DNA from: Bacteroidales bacterium
GTDB lineage: Bacteria; Bacteroidota; Bacteroidia; Bacteroidales; F082
NCBI GenBank assembly: GCA_017395365.1
Contig: JAFPUN010000022.1
Coordinates: 1-64,000 of the forward strand
Direction: 5' to 3'
DNA length: 64,000 nucleotides
The translations under genes were made by a program, and so were the position numbers. This document shows positions 50,233-61,951 of this stretch, piece by piece; position 1 is the stretch's first letter, and each line of letters opens with the position of its first letter. The notes beneath the pieces were generated by a model, which saw only the letters and a program-made list of their open reading frames with translations, ran no database searches and was not told the DNA's origin.

Positions 50233-50775
50233 ATGAACGAAAACGAGCTTAATGTCCTGATTGGGAAAATGAAAGCTGGCGACAGGGAGTCTTTCAACCA
50301 GATTTTCCGTCGCTTTTACCCGTCTTTGACGCGTTTCTGCATCCGTTTTGTCGGTGATACCGACACGGCTGCTGAAATTGTGCAGGACTTGTTCGTCAAG
50401 TTGTGGTCGGGTCGCGAGAAGGTGAATTTTACCACAGGTTTTGAGCCTTATATGTTGCGTGCGGTACGCAACGCTGCCATCACATTTATTAATAAAGAGC
50501 GTTCACATGCCGAGGCCAACGAGCGAGTCTTTTCAGGTGATTCTGACAATAACGATCCCTCCGAGACCTTGCAGTCCAATAACCTGGAAGCCTCTTATCG
50601 TCAAGTGTTGGCAGCGATGCCCGAAAAACGCCGTGAGGTGTTTCTTGCCAGCCGGTTCGAGGGCTTGAAATACAACGAAATCGCAGAGAAGCTCGGTGTG
50701 TCTCAAAAAACCGTCGAGGCGCACATGAGTGCCGCCATTAAGCAATTGCGGGAAGGGCTTAAAGAGTATCTTTAA
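50233..50775 (+). CDS. ECF RNA polymerase sigma-70 factor
   Basis: 180 residues. Region 2 is seen in FNQIFRRFYPSLTRFCIRFV and AAEIVQDLFVKLW; region 4 helix-turn-helix in LKYNEIAEKLGVSQKTVEAH. This is the Bacteroidota FecI-like group that partners with FecR anti-sigma proteins. It redirects RNA polymerase to target promoters on an outer-membrane signal. A FecR gene follows after 165 bases. Confidence 0.93.
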   Translation: MNENELNVLIGKMKAGDRESFNQIFRRFYPSLTRFCIRFVGDTDTAAEIVQDLFVKLWSGREKVNFTTGFEPYMLRAVRNAAITFINKERSHAEANERVFSGDSDNNDPSETLQSNNLEASYRQVLAAMPEKRREVFLASRFEGLKYNEIAEKLGVSQKTVEAHMSAAIKQLREGLKEYL

Positions 50776-50940
50776 GTCGGGAAGGCCCTTTGAGCATGTG
50801 AAATGTCTCAACAGCCACAGGCTCAGCGTCCCTCATTAATAAAAGCCAATAATTATTTTGTAAATATTTTCATTTTTGACTAAGGGTAAAACAAAAGTTG
50901 TTAGTCATTAAAATGAATCGACAAGAAATCAACGAACAAA

Positions 50941-51966
50941 ATGAATTCGGTTAACAACAAATATGATGCATTAATCATGAGCTACTTCGACGGGCAATGC
51001 TCCGCCGATGAGGCTTTTGAATTGCTTTCATGGGTGGCCGAATCCGAAGACAATCGTTTGTATTTCAAGTCGCTAAAGGATGAGCATGAGGTCTGGAGCC
51101 TTACTGACTTCGCCATGCCCGAACTTGACGAGGTGGATGTTGAAGCGGCACTTGATGCTGTCAATGCAAAGATCGATGCCCTTGAAGAAAACGCAGATTC
51201 CAATATGGTTCAGATGCCTTGGCTGCGCCGTAACTATAAATATGTTTCCGGTGTGGCTGCCGCCCTTGTGGTAGCCTTGTTCATCGGTTTCCTGGTCAAG
51301 AATCCGTTTAATTCAACTGTCACCTACGCCTATAACGGTCAAAACGAATCAGCATATGTCTTGCCCGATGGCACTTCCATCGATTTCAATAGCGAAGGCG
51401 TCATCAGCTATCCCAAGAGTTTTGCCAAAGATGTGCGTTCCGCCAACTTCGAAGGCACTGCCTATTTCGATGTGGCCAAAGATGAAACGCGCCCCTTCGT
51501 GCTCCATTGCGGCAATATGGATGTGGAAGTGTTGGGCACCACCTTCCTGCTCAATGCCGATAAGGAAGCCGAACGCTATACTGTCGACCTCTATACAGGC
51601 AAGGTGATGATGACCGCTTTTGACGAAAAGGGCAACACACTTTCACAGGTGGAAGTCAATCCTGGCGAGCGCGGCGTGTGGAACGCCACGGAGAGCGAAC
51701 TGAAGATGATGACATATTCCGAAGTGAAAGAGGATGAGTTGCAAACCAACCATGTCCTCGTGTTCGACAATGAGCAACTGTCGAAGATTGTTGAGGCTTT
51801 GGAATACATCTACAAGGTTGAAATTAACCTTAGCGATGCCTGCGCTTCCAAGAAACTCACCGCTCGTTTCTCCGATGACGAGTCCATCGACGATGTGCTT
51901 GAGACCATCGCTTTGGTGTCGGAAGTGACGGTCACCAAAGAGGGCGATATCTATCAGATTCGCTGA
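50941..51966 (+). CDS. FecR family anti-sigma factor
   Basis: 341 residues. A cytoplasmic anti-sigma region (~1-95), one membrane helix (~100-120, VSGVAAALVVALFIGFLV), the periplasmic FecR domain (YVLPDGTSIDFNSEGVISYP, EGTAYFDVAKDETRPFVLHC, VEVLGTTFLLNA) and a C-terminal DUF4974-type domain (VFDNEQLSKIVEALEYIYKV). The last domain is structurally like the STN fold and contacts the outer-membrane signalling partner. It should hold and activate the ECF sigma encoded upstream. Confidence 0.93.
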   Translation: MNSVNNKYDALIMSYFDGQCSADEAFELLSWVAESEDNRLYFKSLKDEHEVWSLTDFAMPELDEVDVEAALDAVNAKIDALEENADSNMVQMPWLRRNYKYVSGVAAALVVALFIGFLVKNPFNSTVTYAYNGQNESAYVLPDGTSIDFNSEGVISYPKSFAKDVRSANFEGTAYFDVAKDETRPFVLHCGNMDVEVLGTTFLLNADKEAERYTVDLYTGKVMMTAFDEKGNTLSQVEVNPGERGVWNATESELKMMTYSEVKEDELQTNHVLVFDNEQLSKIVEALEYIYKVEINLSDACASKKLTARFSDDESIDDVLETIALVSEVTVTKEGDIYQIR

Positions 51967-52055
51967 TTCCATTCCATTTTACCAAGTCTTTTTTTGAGTT
52001 AAATGAGATAACTCTCGTTTTTTTGTCGTATTTTAGCGGCCTATTTTGAATTATC

Positions 52056-53384
52056 TTGGATATGGAATACCCTATTATTCATATAGCCGTTGATAGACAG
52101 AAAGATAAGCGAAAAAGCCTATGGCTGCCTATTATGGCCTTGCTTGTCTTTTGTTTTGCCCTCCCAAAATCTTCCCAAGCACAATCATTTAATCCGCTGA
52201 TTTCGTTCTCGGTGGAGTCGTGTACCTTGGATAAGGCTTTGGAAAAACTCTTCGCCGACTACGAACTGAATGTGGCTTTCAGCAAAGCGGAACTGAGCAA
52301 GATACGCATTGAGAGCTATTCTTGTTCCTACAAATCTGTCGAGGAGGTGCTGTCTGACCTTCTGAAAGGCACCGACTACGGCTTCAAGAAAATCGGCAAG
52401 CAATATGTAATCAAGAAGAACCAGCAACTGGTCAATGTGCCAGAGGCTACTATAACGCAACCCGCTGAACCGCATGTCGAGGTCGTCAAACCAAAAACGG
52501 ACAGCGTTGTTCCCAAAGCAGGGGAGGTCATCCGTATTTTCGATACCGTTCAGGTGATCAAAACCGTGATGCGATACGACACCGTCGTCAAGATACAACA
52601 TGAAATGAAGACCGACACAGTGTATACTGTGAAATACCAAGGGTGGCATATTCCTTGGCCCAAGTTCCGTGACAACGGTTGGTTCATCACGCCCTCTGTG
52701 ACTATGAGCTCGGCCAGTTTCAAACATGAAGGCGGTATGCCTGAACCAGAGAATGGATCAATTGATGTGACACCTAGCTTTGCCTATGGCGTCGGTCTCG
52801 ATGGCGGCTACAAGAACAACCGCCTCAGTGTGGGCATGAACCTGTCGTACCGTTCTGTACGCTATCGTTTTTTGCTTGAACAGACGGTATTCGATGGGGA
52901 TTATTATGTCAACGACACCTTGGACACCTATTACACGGTTCATCCGACTGGCGACACTACCTACCAATATATCTTGGATTCGACTTATGTTCCGCTGACC
53001 ACGACCCAATATGCCTATCGCGATGTCAACAGGCTTGATTATTTGAGTGTCGGTCTTTTCGCCTCTTTTGATTTTGTCAAAATGGAGCATTTCAGGGCTT
53101 TTGCCAAGGCGGGTGTCTCTGTGGATTTCTTGGTTGGTTATGCTGGGTCGCTCAATGCCACGGCAGCACCATTCCATGCACCAATCGCCAAAGAGCAGGT
53201 GGAACCCACCCGGATTTCTTACTATGGCGGCCTGGGTGTGGCCTTCAAAGTGGCTCATCGCATCGAGTTGGTGCCCGAGGTCCATTACCGCCTGACCAAC
53301 GGCTCGCTGTATCGTGCCGACTTCCCGTTTGACATGAAGATGCGGATGTGGGACTTCCGTTTGGGCTTGACTTATTATTTCTAA
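52056..53384 (+). CDS. STN-domain outer-membrane barrel protein
   Basis: 442 residues. A long N-terminus with hydrophobic core ends SSQA before QSFN (cleavage near 42). Residues ~48-125 form a secretin/TonB short N-terminal (STN) domain (VESCTLDKALEKLFADYELN, VEEVLSDLLKGTDYGFKKIG). A spacer rich in Thr/Val (VIRIFDTVQVIKTVMRYDTV) is followed by about 220 residues of beta strands ending LGLTYYF with a terminal Phe, typical of a small outer-membrane barrel. No TonB box, plug or ~22-strand receptor is present. It probably replaces the receptor as the FecR partner. Confidence 0.82.
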   Translation: MDMEYPIIHIAVDRQKDKRKSLWLPIMALLVFCFALPKSSQAQSFNPLISFSVESCTLDKALEKLFADYELNVAFSKAELSKIRIESYSCSYKSVEEVLSDLLKGTDYGFKKIGKQYVIKKNQQLVNVPEATITQPAEPHVEVVKPKTDSVVPKAGEVIRIFDTVQVIKTVMRYDTVVKIQHEMKTDTVYTVKYQGWHIPWPKFRDNGWFITPSVTMSSASFKHEGGMPEPENGSIDVTPSFAYGVGLDGGYKNNRLSVGMNLSYRSVRYRFLLEQTVFDGDYYVNDTLDTYYTVHPTGDTTYQYILDSTYVPLTTTQYAYRDVNRLDYLSVGLFASFDFVKMEHFRAFAKAGVSVDFLVGYAGSLNATAAPFHAPIAKEQVEPTRISYYGGLGVAFKVAHRIELVPEVHYRLTNGSLYRADFPFDMKMRMWDFRLGLTYYF

Positions 53385-53387
53385 ACC

Positions 53388-56381
53388 ATGAGACTGTTCC
53401 AATACATACGGAATCTCCTGTTGATGCTTCTGCTAGCGCCTTGTGCGCTTATGGAGGCGCAGCACTATGTGCCCGTCAATGGCGACATCGATACGCTGAT
53501 GGTCTTGCCTAGATTGGGTGGCGATTCGGTGTATTGGGTGAATGAGTCGCTGACGATTCATAACGGTGGCACATTGCGCGTGGAAGGCGGAGTGAGGATG
53601 TACTTCGGGCAGTCGACCTACCTGCGTGTCGAGGGTGGCAACCTGATGCTTGACGGTCAGCCCAACGACTCGATATATCTGCTCTGTTACGAGTTCTCAC
53701 ACGATTGGGCTGGCGTACAGCTCAAGAATATCGCTGAAGATGACACGGTACGCATGGCCTATGTGGAGGTGGTGGGCGCCCTGACCGCGTTGAATGCCTC
53801 CACGAGCAACAATGTAAGCATCCGCCATTGCGCTTTCAACAACTATTATGCAGGCAAGGGTATGGAACTGATTGACTGTCATAACTTCCTGGTCGATAGT
53901 TGCTCCTTCTTCCAATGCGTGTCGGGCATCGAATTGAAAGCGCGTGCCGGCGACAGCGAAGATAATGTCTTCTCACATAATATCTTTGATCAAGGACAAA
54001 TCAACATCGAGATTTCCAATGTGGCCTATGGCTACAAATGCAACCGCAACCATATCACCGCCAATTGTTTCCAAGGTGCTGCCACCGCCATTAGTTTTGA
54101 GACGGTAGGTGGCGTGTCGGACCGCGAAGCCACCAACTATATTGAAGACAACCTCATCTCTAGTGAATTGCCTGAAGGTGGGTCTGGATATTCGTCTTAT
54201 GGCATCAAGGCGGCTATGGATACGGTTGTGGTCCGTAACAATGTGTTTTGGAGCAACGACGAGGCCGTCAGGATGATGCGGGTGTGCCATCTCGTTATTG
54301 AGAACAACACTTTCTATGACAATGAATTGACCATTACCAACTTGTTGACGGCGGGTTCTGTGACCTTCGTGGGTAACACCATTAGCGAGGCGAAGAAAAG
54401 GATCGTGAACTTTCCTTCGGCGTTGTCTAGGATGAATGGCAACAATTTCTTGCATTACAAGAAAGACGCCATCCTCTTCGCCAATGTCTCGACTGACGAC
54501 ATCGACTTGCGTGGCAATTATTGGGATGCCGACTCGGCAGCCGAAATCGAATCCGTCATCCTCGATAAGCATGACACGCCTTCGTTAGGTGAGATTATCT
54601 ATGAAAACCAGTTGTTGGAATGCGATACCACAGTTCCCATCGCGCCACCGTTTAAGGTGAAAAAGCAGTTTGTGAATAGCCGCTGGCTGATCTCTTGGGA
54701 CGAGAACCTTGAGCGTGATGTCGACCATTATGTGCTTTTTTATGGTGATTTCAATTATTATAAGTTCGCCAACCACATCGATGGTATCGAGGAGAACTCC
54801 TATGTGCTTACGCCTCAACAATCAGAGAACATTGCCGTCATGGCTTGCGACCGTGCTTACAATCCTGATGTGTATGCCTCGGCCGGACAAAGTGCCTATG
54901 CCTTCGCTTCCTATTATCCCTATGCGGGTGCCGATAGATACATGTGTGCCCCTCAAGCAGGTTATACCATCACTGACGCCACCATTCCCTATACTTATAG
55001 CGGTTTTGTGTGGCAGACTTCAGGGACAGGCATGTTCTCCGATTCCTTGTCGTTGAGACCCGTATATTATCCTTCTGAAGCCGATTTCGAGGCTGGCGAG
55101 GTGACCTTGACTTTGCGTGTTAGCGCGAACGGGACCTTGAAGACCGATGCCATGCAGTTGCAGCTCTATAAAGCTTTAAGTGTCTTTGCTGGCGATGATG
55201 GTTTCAGTGGTTTGGATCGGCCTTTGCCACTTGACCAAGCCGAAGCTTACAACTACGACTCGCTTCGTTGGCATTCAATGGGCGATGGCCGTTTCAACGA
55301 CTCGCTTTCGCTGCATCCAGTCTATTATCCAGGCGCCTTTGACAAGGAACAAGGGTTCGTTGAATTGGTGCTTGAGGCCTGGTCATTCTGCGGTTATGCT
55401 TCCGATGTGGTTCGCTTCGAGCTATTCAAGGACTATGCCTTGGAGGGGAGAACATGGAGCAACGGAGTACCTTGCCCCAACACCCAGGTGGTTGCTGCAG
55501 CCTTGAGTAATGACAATCCTTTTGTGTCGGGCTTCTATCGTACGGTCTCCGATAGTCTGGGATTCTATAGGTTTGACGCCTTGCTTCCTGATACCTATAC
55601 TTTGTACGCTTTTCCCGATACCTTGGACGCCACTTCCAGTGGTTGCTATTATCTCGGTGACCTCCAGTGGAACGAATCGAATATGGTCGAAGTGGATGGC
55701 GATGTCTATGATGTGGATATCGCATTGCCTGCGAAGGAACAGGGATTCAATACGGGCAATGGAAGTATCAGTGGTGTGTTCGATTATCCAGAATCCGATT
55801 TTCGCGCGCGCGATTTTTATTGCCAGCCTTGGCTGCGCGAGGGCGAGGATGTCGACTATTGCACCGACGGCCTTTCAAATGTCGGTGTCCTCTTGCTTAA
55901 CTCGACCAAACAACGCATAGTGGGTTTCGCCTTGACAAGAAATGACGGAGGCTTCCGCTTTAGCGGCTTGCCCTTTGGCACTTATCATCTGATGGCCGAC
56001 CTGCCACGCTATGGTCGTGGCATGTGTGAGGAGATCACGCTTTCGGTGGAACAGCCATCGGTCACAGACTTGCATCTCTTTGTCAGTGAGGAAGGCAGGG
56101 TGGATATGCGACGCTCTGTTGATGTTGATTCACCCTCGGATTTGTTGGTGTATCCTAATCCAGCCGAGGAATGGGTTTCTGTCGGTGGATTGAAGATTAA
56201 TGAAGAGTATAAGGTTTGTGTCTTGAATGGCTTGGGCATGATGGTCCTTCCTGAAACGATGGTGCAAACTGATTTGTTGGGAGAGATTTCGTTGCCAGTG
56301 AATGAGCTTCGTGCAGGTCTTTATTTCATCCAGGTGAAAGGTCAGTCGACCTCCGTAACTACAAAATTTGTGAAACGATGA
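53388..56381 (+). CDS. T9SS-exported parallel beta-helix surface protein
   Basis: 997 residues. The signal peptide ends LMEA before QHYV. Residues ~40-400 are right-handed parallel beta-helix turns (SIRHCAFNNYY, FLVDSCSFFQCVSGIEL, TVVVRNNVFWSNDEAVRMM, LVIENNTFYDNELTI). They are followed by a fibronectin-like module, two related ~90-residue Ig-like modules (about 520-700), carboxypeptidase-regulatory-like modules and a T9SS sorting domain (LVYPNPAEEWVSV to TTKFVKR). The helix could bind or cleave polysaccharide, but no catalytic set was identified. It starts three bases after the STN-barrel gene and overlaps the next gene (ATGA). Confidence 0.85.
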   Translation: MRLFQYIRNLLLMLLLAPCALMEAQHYVPVNGDIDTLMVLPRLGGDSVYWVNESLTIHNGGTLRVEGGVRMYFGQSTYLRVEGGNLMLDGQPNDSIYLLCYEFSHDWAGVQLKNIAEDDTVRMAYVEVVGALTALNASTSNNVSIRHCAFNNYYAGKGMELIDCHNFLVDSCSFFQCVSGIELKARAGDSEDNVFSHNIFDQGQINIEISNVAYGYKCNRNHITANCFQGAATAISFETVGGVSDREATNYIEDNLISSELPEGGSGYSSYGIKAAMDTVVVRNNVFWSNDEAVRMMRVCHLVIENNTFYDNELTITNLLTAGSVTFVGNTISEAKKRIVNFPSALSRMNGNNFLHYKKDAILFANVSTDDIDLRGNYWDADSAAEIESVILDKHDTPSLGEIIYENQLLECDTTVPIAPPFKVKKQFVNSRWLISWDENLERDVDHYVLFYGDFNYYKFANHIDGIEENSYVLTPQQSENIAVMACDRAYNPDVYASAGQSAYAFASYYPYAGADRYMCAPQAGYTITDATIPYTYSGFVWQTSGTGMFSDSLSLRPVYYPSEADFEAGEVTLTLRVSANGTLKTDAMQLQLYKALSVFAGDDGFSGLDRPLPLDQAEAYNYDSLRWHSMGDGRFNDSLSLHPVYYPGAFDKEQGFVELVLEAWSFCGYASDVVRFELFKDYALEGRTWSNGVPCPNTQVVAAALSNDNPFVSGFYRTVSDSLGFYRFDALLPDTYTLYAFPDTLDATSSGCYYLGDLQWNESNMVEVDGDVYDVDIALPAKEQGFNTGNGSISGVFDYPESDFRARDFYCQPWLREGEDVDYCTDGLSNVGVLLLNSTKQRIVGFALTRNDGGFRFSGLPFGTYHLMADLPRYGRGMCEEITLSVEQPSVTDLHLFVSEEGRVDMRRSVDVDSPSDLLVYPNPAEEWVSVGGLKINEEYKVCVLNGLGMMVLPETMVQTDLLGEISLPVNELRAGLYFIQVKGQSTSVTTKFVKR

Positions 56382-59335
56382 AAGGGCAGGCTATGAGAAA
56401 GATGATGAGGATGATGGCCGTTCTTGCCTTTCTGCTGATGGGGATGAGATTTGCCATGGGCCAAGTCTTGGTTTATGGCGAAGTGGACGAACAAGATTGG
56501 CAAACGCCAATAGAGAATGCCATTGTGACTTTTTCTGGTGTTGATGCCATAGGTGATACGGTGGTTTATCATCTTGTCACCGACTCCCTTGGCTATTTTT
56601 CCGACAGCATCAATGCTGGTATCTATCGGGTCTGGGCTTCAGCCGACGGTTATCAGACGGAATATCAGACGGATTCCTTGGAAGTCGAGGATGGGCAGTA
56701 TTTCTCCGGGTTGTATTTTGTCCTGTATGAGATCTATCACCCCGTTCGTTATGTGGCAGCACGGCAGTATATCGATGATCTGGTTCGCATCAGTTGGTCA
56801 ATGAACGACCCTTTGCTGGTGGAAGACTTTGAGACGGGTAGTTTCAACCGTTTTCCTTGGAACAACAATATGAGTGATCACCCTTGGACCATCGATTCCC
56901 TGCATGCCTACGAAGGCAATTATTGCATGAGGTCGACTTGCGAGGGCGAGGAAAACGGTATGTCTCAAATTGAGGTTTCTGTTTATGTGCCCTTGGAAGG
57001 GAAGATGAGTTTCTATAGCAAGATTTCATCCGAGAGTCCTTGGGACATGGGGCGATTCTATCTTGATGGTGTCAAGAAGATGGAGTGTTCGGGTGAGGAG
57101 GAATGGACAGAGCACCAATTCGATATCACCGTGGGCGAGCATGTGTTCCGTTGGGATTATGTCAAGGATGCAAGTACCGATCTGGGCGACGACTGCTTCT
57201 ATGTGGACTGCATCCGCTTCTTCCTTGAGGATAGTGCAAAGCTGACGCGTTCTTTCCAGTATTATGATCTATTTCGTAGCCGTTTTGATGAGGAACCCGT
57301 GATGATGGCTTCACATCTCACCGATACAGTGTTTATGGATATGAACTGGGGTAGCTTGCCTTGGGGACAATACCGTTGGGGTGTGAGCGCCTATTATGAG
57401 GGCAACCGAGGCAACTCTGATACCATTTGGTCAGCTTATCTCGACAAGGACATGACCACAACGCTTGAGATCCTAGGCTCGACCAATGTGGGCTTACCGC
57501 CTGCAGGAGCTTCGGTGACGCTCACTTCACACAATGGGCAAGGTCACGACTATCAAGCAAGCTTGGATGCCAACGGTCATATCCTCATGTCCAATGTCTA
57601 CCGTGGTGAATATGACCTCCGCGTGCATCTTGACGGTTTTTGGGACTATGTCTCCGATTCTGCGCTCTCGGTTTTTGAACCTGCTCAAGTTGAAATCGAG
57701 TTGTTTGAAGCGACGAATGGCATCGATAGTTTGTATGTCTCCTCTACAGGTTGGGCCATCTGGTCAGTCGAGAATGCCCAAAATCGTGATTTGCAGTATT
57801 TTGAAATCATGTTGAACGGAGAAGCTGTCGGTACAACCACTGACTTTGATTATCAGTTGGATGTCGCCTCCTTGGCAGAGGGTGACACCTGTATGGTTCA
57901 GGTGAGACCTGTTTATCTTTCGGCTTCTTGTGAATGGAAGTCGTGTATTTGGGTATATCGGCCATGCACGGATTTCGCAGGTCCAACGACCTTGACATGG
58001 GCGTTGCATGGCGAAGCGCTGCAACTCACCTGGGAGTATCCCGAAGGTGACTTTGTGGGCGCTATGTTGATGCGCGATGGGGATTTCCTCGCTATTACCG
58101 ATGCGAACACCTTCGTGGACGAGACTGTTCAGTTGCATGGAGAAGTGGAGTATTGTCTGCGACTCATCTATGATGGCCCGATGGACGGCACCTATTATTC
58201 CATGTCGTGCGAGGTGTGTACTACGGCCTCGTTCCCTGCCTATTGCGACCCGCCGGCGAAATTGGATGGAACGGTCTATTATGAGGAAGAGAATGACCAT
58301 GGTGCTTTGGTTTCTTGGGGTGAACGCCCCGAGCCGGTCAACCAATGGCTGTATTTCGATGATGGCGTTTTTAAGCGTTCATTGGGCGGTGAAGAGCCTC
58401 GCATCTTCTGGGCCATCCGCTTCGAAGCTGAAGACTTGGCAGAATATGTAGGTAACTCGTTGAAAAAGGTATCACTCTACGATGCCGGTGCTGGCACCTA
58501 TCAGTTGTGGATCTATGTGGGTGGCGATACGGCACCGCGCACCTTGGTCCGCTCCCAAAACATGTCGTTGACCAATGCACAGACATGGCATGAGGAAGTC
58601 ATCAGTCCTGCTTATGAAATCCCAGAAAACGAGCCGATTTGGATTGTGGTGGGCCAGCAAGGTCTTGCCCGACCAGCCGCCGCCTGCCAGGATATGGGCG
58701 ATGCCAACGGGCGTTGGGTGTCGTTGGATGGCGAGACTTGGACCGATATGCACACCTTCAATATGCATTACACCTGGATGCTGCGTGCTTTCGTCACCAA
58801 TCAAGCTGGACGCATGGAAGTACTTGCCAAAGACGGCTACGCCTTACAGCAATACAACCTGTATCGTTCATTCGACAACACGGACTATGAGCAAGTGGCA
58901 TCAATTCCTGCCATAGAAAGCCAGCTATATTATGAATATCGCGACAACCTGGCAACGGATGACCACGACGATGTCTATTACCGGTTGACCGCCTTTTATC
59001 TGGCCGACACGGGTGAAACCTGCGAGTCGGACTATGCCACCGCCTTGAACGATCCCGAACAGAATTACATCTCCATTGACCTTACCTCGACCGAAGAGAA
59101 TCTTGAATCCTCACTCAAGCTCTATCCCAATCCCACCAACGGGCTTATTTCCATCGAATTAGAGGGATTACAAAAAGTGATGGTTTACAATGCCTTGGGG
59201 CAAGTCTTGCTCAACAAAGAAGCCAACAGTGATGCTTTGCAGGTCGATTTGTCGGGGTTTGAAGATGGTTTGTACTGGGTTAAGGTGATGACGCAAAATG
59301 GGACGGCGGTTAAGCCTTTCGTTATTTCAAGATGA
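56378..59335 (+). CDS. T9SS-exported adhesin-like surface protein
   Basis: 985 residues. The signal peptide ends FAMG before QVLV. A carboxypeptidase-regulatory-like module (~30-115) is followed by a cleaved-adhesin/choice-of-anchor-J module (VEDFETGSFNRFPWNNNMSD, HAYEGNYCMRSTCEG) like those in gingipain haemagglutinin regions, then another regulatory-like module, fibronectin-like modules, a second jelly-roll-like part (~640-790) and the sorting domain (LYPNPTNGLISIEL to VKPFVISR). No protease domain is present, so it is likely an adhesin. It overlaps both neighbours by four bases, which implies one translationally coupled operon. Confidence 0.85.
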   Translation: MKGQAMRKMMRMMAVLAFLLMGMRFAMGQVLVYGEVDEQDWQTPIENAIVTFSGVDAIGDTVVYHLVTDSLGYFSDSINAGIYRVWASADGYQTEYQTDSLEVEDGQYFSGLYFVLYEIYHPVRYVAARQYIDDLVRISWSMNDPLLVEDFETGSFNRFPWNNNMSDHPWTIDSLHAYEGNYCMRSTCEGEENGMSQIEVSVYVPLEGKMSFYSKISSESPWDMGRFYLDGVKKMECSGEEEWTEHQFDITVGEHVFRWDYVKDASTDLGDDCFYVDCIRFFLEDSAKLTRSFQYYDLFRSRFDEEPVMMASHLTDTVFMDMNWGSLPWGQYRWGVSAYYEGNRGNSDTIWSAYLDKDMTTTLEILGSTNVGLPPAGASVTLTSHNGQGHDYQASLDANGHILMSNVYRGEYDLRVHLDGFWDYVSDSALSVFEPAQVEIELFEATNGIDSLYVSSTGWAIWSVENAQNRDLQYFEIMLNGEAVGTTTDFDYQLDVASLAEGDTCMVQVRPVYLSASCEWKSCIWVYRPCTDFAGPTTLTWALHGEALQLTWEYPEGDFVGAMLMRDGDFLAITDANTFVDETVQLHGEVEYCLRLIYDGPMDGTYYSMSCEVCTTASFPAYCDPPAKLDGTVYYEEENDHGALVSWGERPEPVNQWLYFDDGVFKRSLGGEEPRIFWAIRFEAEDLAEYVGNSLKKVSLYDAGAGTYQLWIYVGGDTAPRTLVRSQNMSLTNAQTWHEEVISPAYEIPENEPIWIVVGQQGLARPAAACQDMGDANGRWVSLDGETWTDMHTFNMHYTWMLRAFVTNQAGRMEVLAKDGYALQQYNLYRSFDNTDYEQVASIPAIESQLYYEYRDNLATDDHDDVYYRLTAFYLADTGETCESDYATALNDPEQNYISIDLTSTEENLESSLKLYPNPTNGLISIELEGLQKVMVYNALGQVLLNKEANSDALQVDLSGFEDGLYWVKVMTQNGTAVKPFVISR

Positions 59336-59844
59336 TCTTTTTCATTCAAGAAGCTATGCAGAAACTAACAGCAAAAGAGTATCATTCGTTAGAAGCCCCT
59401 ACTTTGTTTTCTGAAAAAGACAGCAGATGCGACAAATGTTTTGGCTTTATTACCATTGGTGAACAAAAATATAAGTTCTCTTGGTATAGTACTTTAGTCG
59501 AACCCATTGTTGAAGCATTGGATTCTAATTTACTCGGAATCGGAATAGACCAACATTTTTGCATACTAAATACAAGCAGTGGCGTTTTTAAATGTTGGGA
59601 TGTGGACACTCCTTTTTTGTATATGATTGTATATGAAGAATTTGTTGTTGTTATTTGTGAGATAAGCATCCTGTTTATCAGTTTGGATACTTTAAAGGTA
59701 GAAAAAGATTATTTGTTTAGTGAAATAATTTCCGATGTAAAACTGGAAAACCGAATTATGAAAGTTGTTTTCATTGATGATAATAAAACAGCCATTCCGA
59801 TAGATGACAAAAATAGTCGGTTCCTTACAATGCAAGAATCGTAA
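59332..59844 (+). CDS. AT-rich hypothetical protein, coupled to the T9SS operon
   Basis: 170 residues if translated from the ATG that overlaps the adhesin stop; an ATG at 59356 (MQKLTAKEYH) may be the true start. No signal peptide. It is rich in Ile, Phe, Asp and Lys, with beta-strand-like segments (FCILNTSSGVFKCWDVD, FVVVICEISILFISLDTLKV). Composition resembles WD-like or immunity-type small proteins, but no family was recognised. Its base composition is clearly lower in GC than the preceding 3 kb, so it may have been acquired separately. Confidence 0.6.
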   Translation: MIFFIQEAMQKLTAKEYHSLEAPTLFSEKDSRCDKCFGFITIGEQKYKFSWYSTLVEPIVEALDSNLLGIGIDQHFCILNTSSGVFKCWDVDTPFLYMIVYEEFVVVICEISILFISLDTLKVEKDYLFSEIISDVKLENRIMKVVFIDDNKTAIPIDDKNSRFLTMQES

Positions 59845-59915
59845 GAATATTATTTCTGAATCTTTTGATTATGCATTTGCAATGCAAAAAAGCCGCATAA
59901 CCCAATAAATAGTGC

Positions 59916-59923
59916 TATCTTTG
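59916..59923 (+). promoter_or_regulatory. Bacteroidota -7 element (TATCTTTG)
   Basis: Exact TAnnTTTG match 19 bases before the ABC-F start. Confidence 0.55.
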
Positions 59924-59942
59924 TCGCCTCAAAACGGCCACG

Positions 59943-61896
<1,954 letters not shown>

Positions 61897-61898
<2 letters not shown>

Positions 61899-61934
61899 AA
61901 TATGCGGGACGAAGGAATCGCCCCGCATATTTTA
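61897..61934 (+). terminator. Bidirectional Rho-independent terminator
   Basis: AAATATGCGGG (61898-61908) pairs with CCCGCATATTT (61922-61932). It lies between the convergent ABC-F and sppA genes. Confidence 0.85.
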
Positions 61935-61951
61935 TAGTCTAGTCTCAAATA

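Noticed and set aside
50233-53384. A classical SusC/SusD glycan-uptake locus behind the ECF sigma/FecR pair
   Set aside because: No TonB-dependent receptor or SusD-like gene is present; the STN protein is only 442 residues and the following genes are T9SS cargo.
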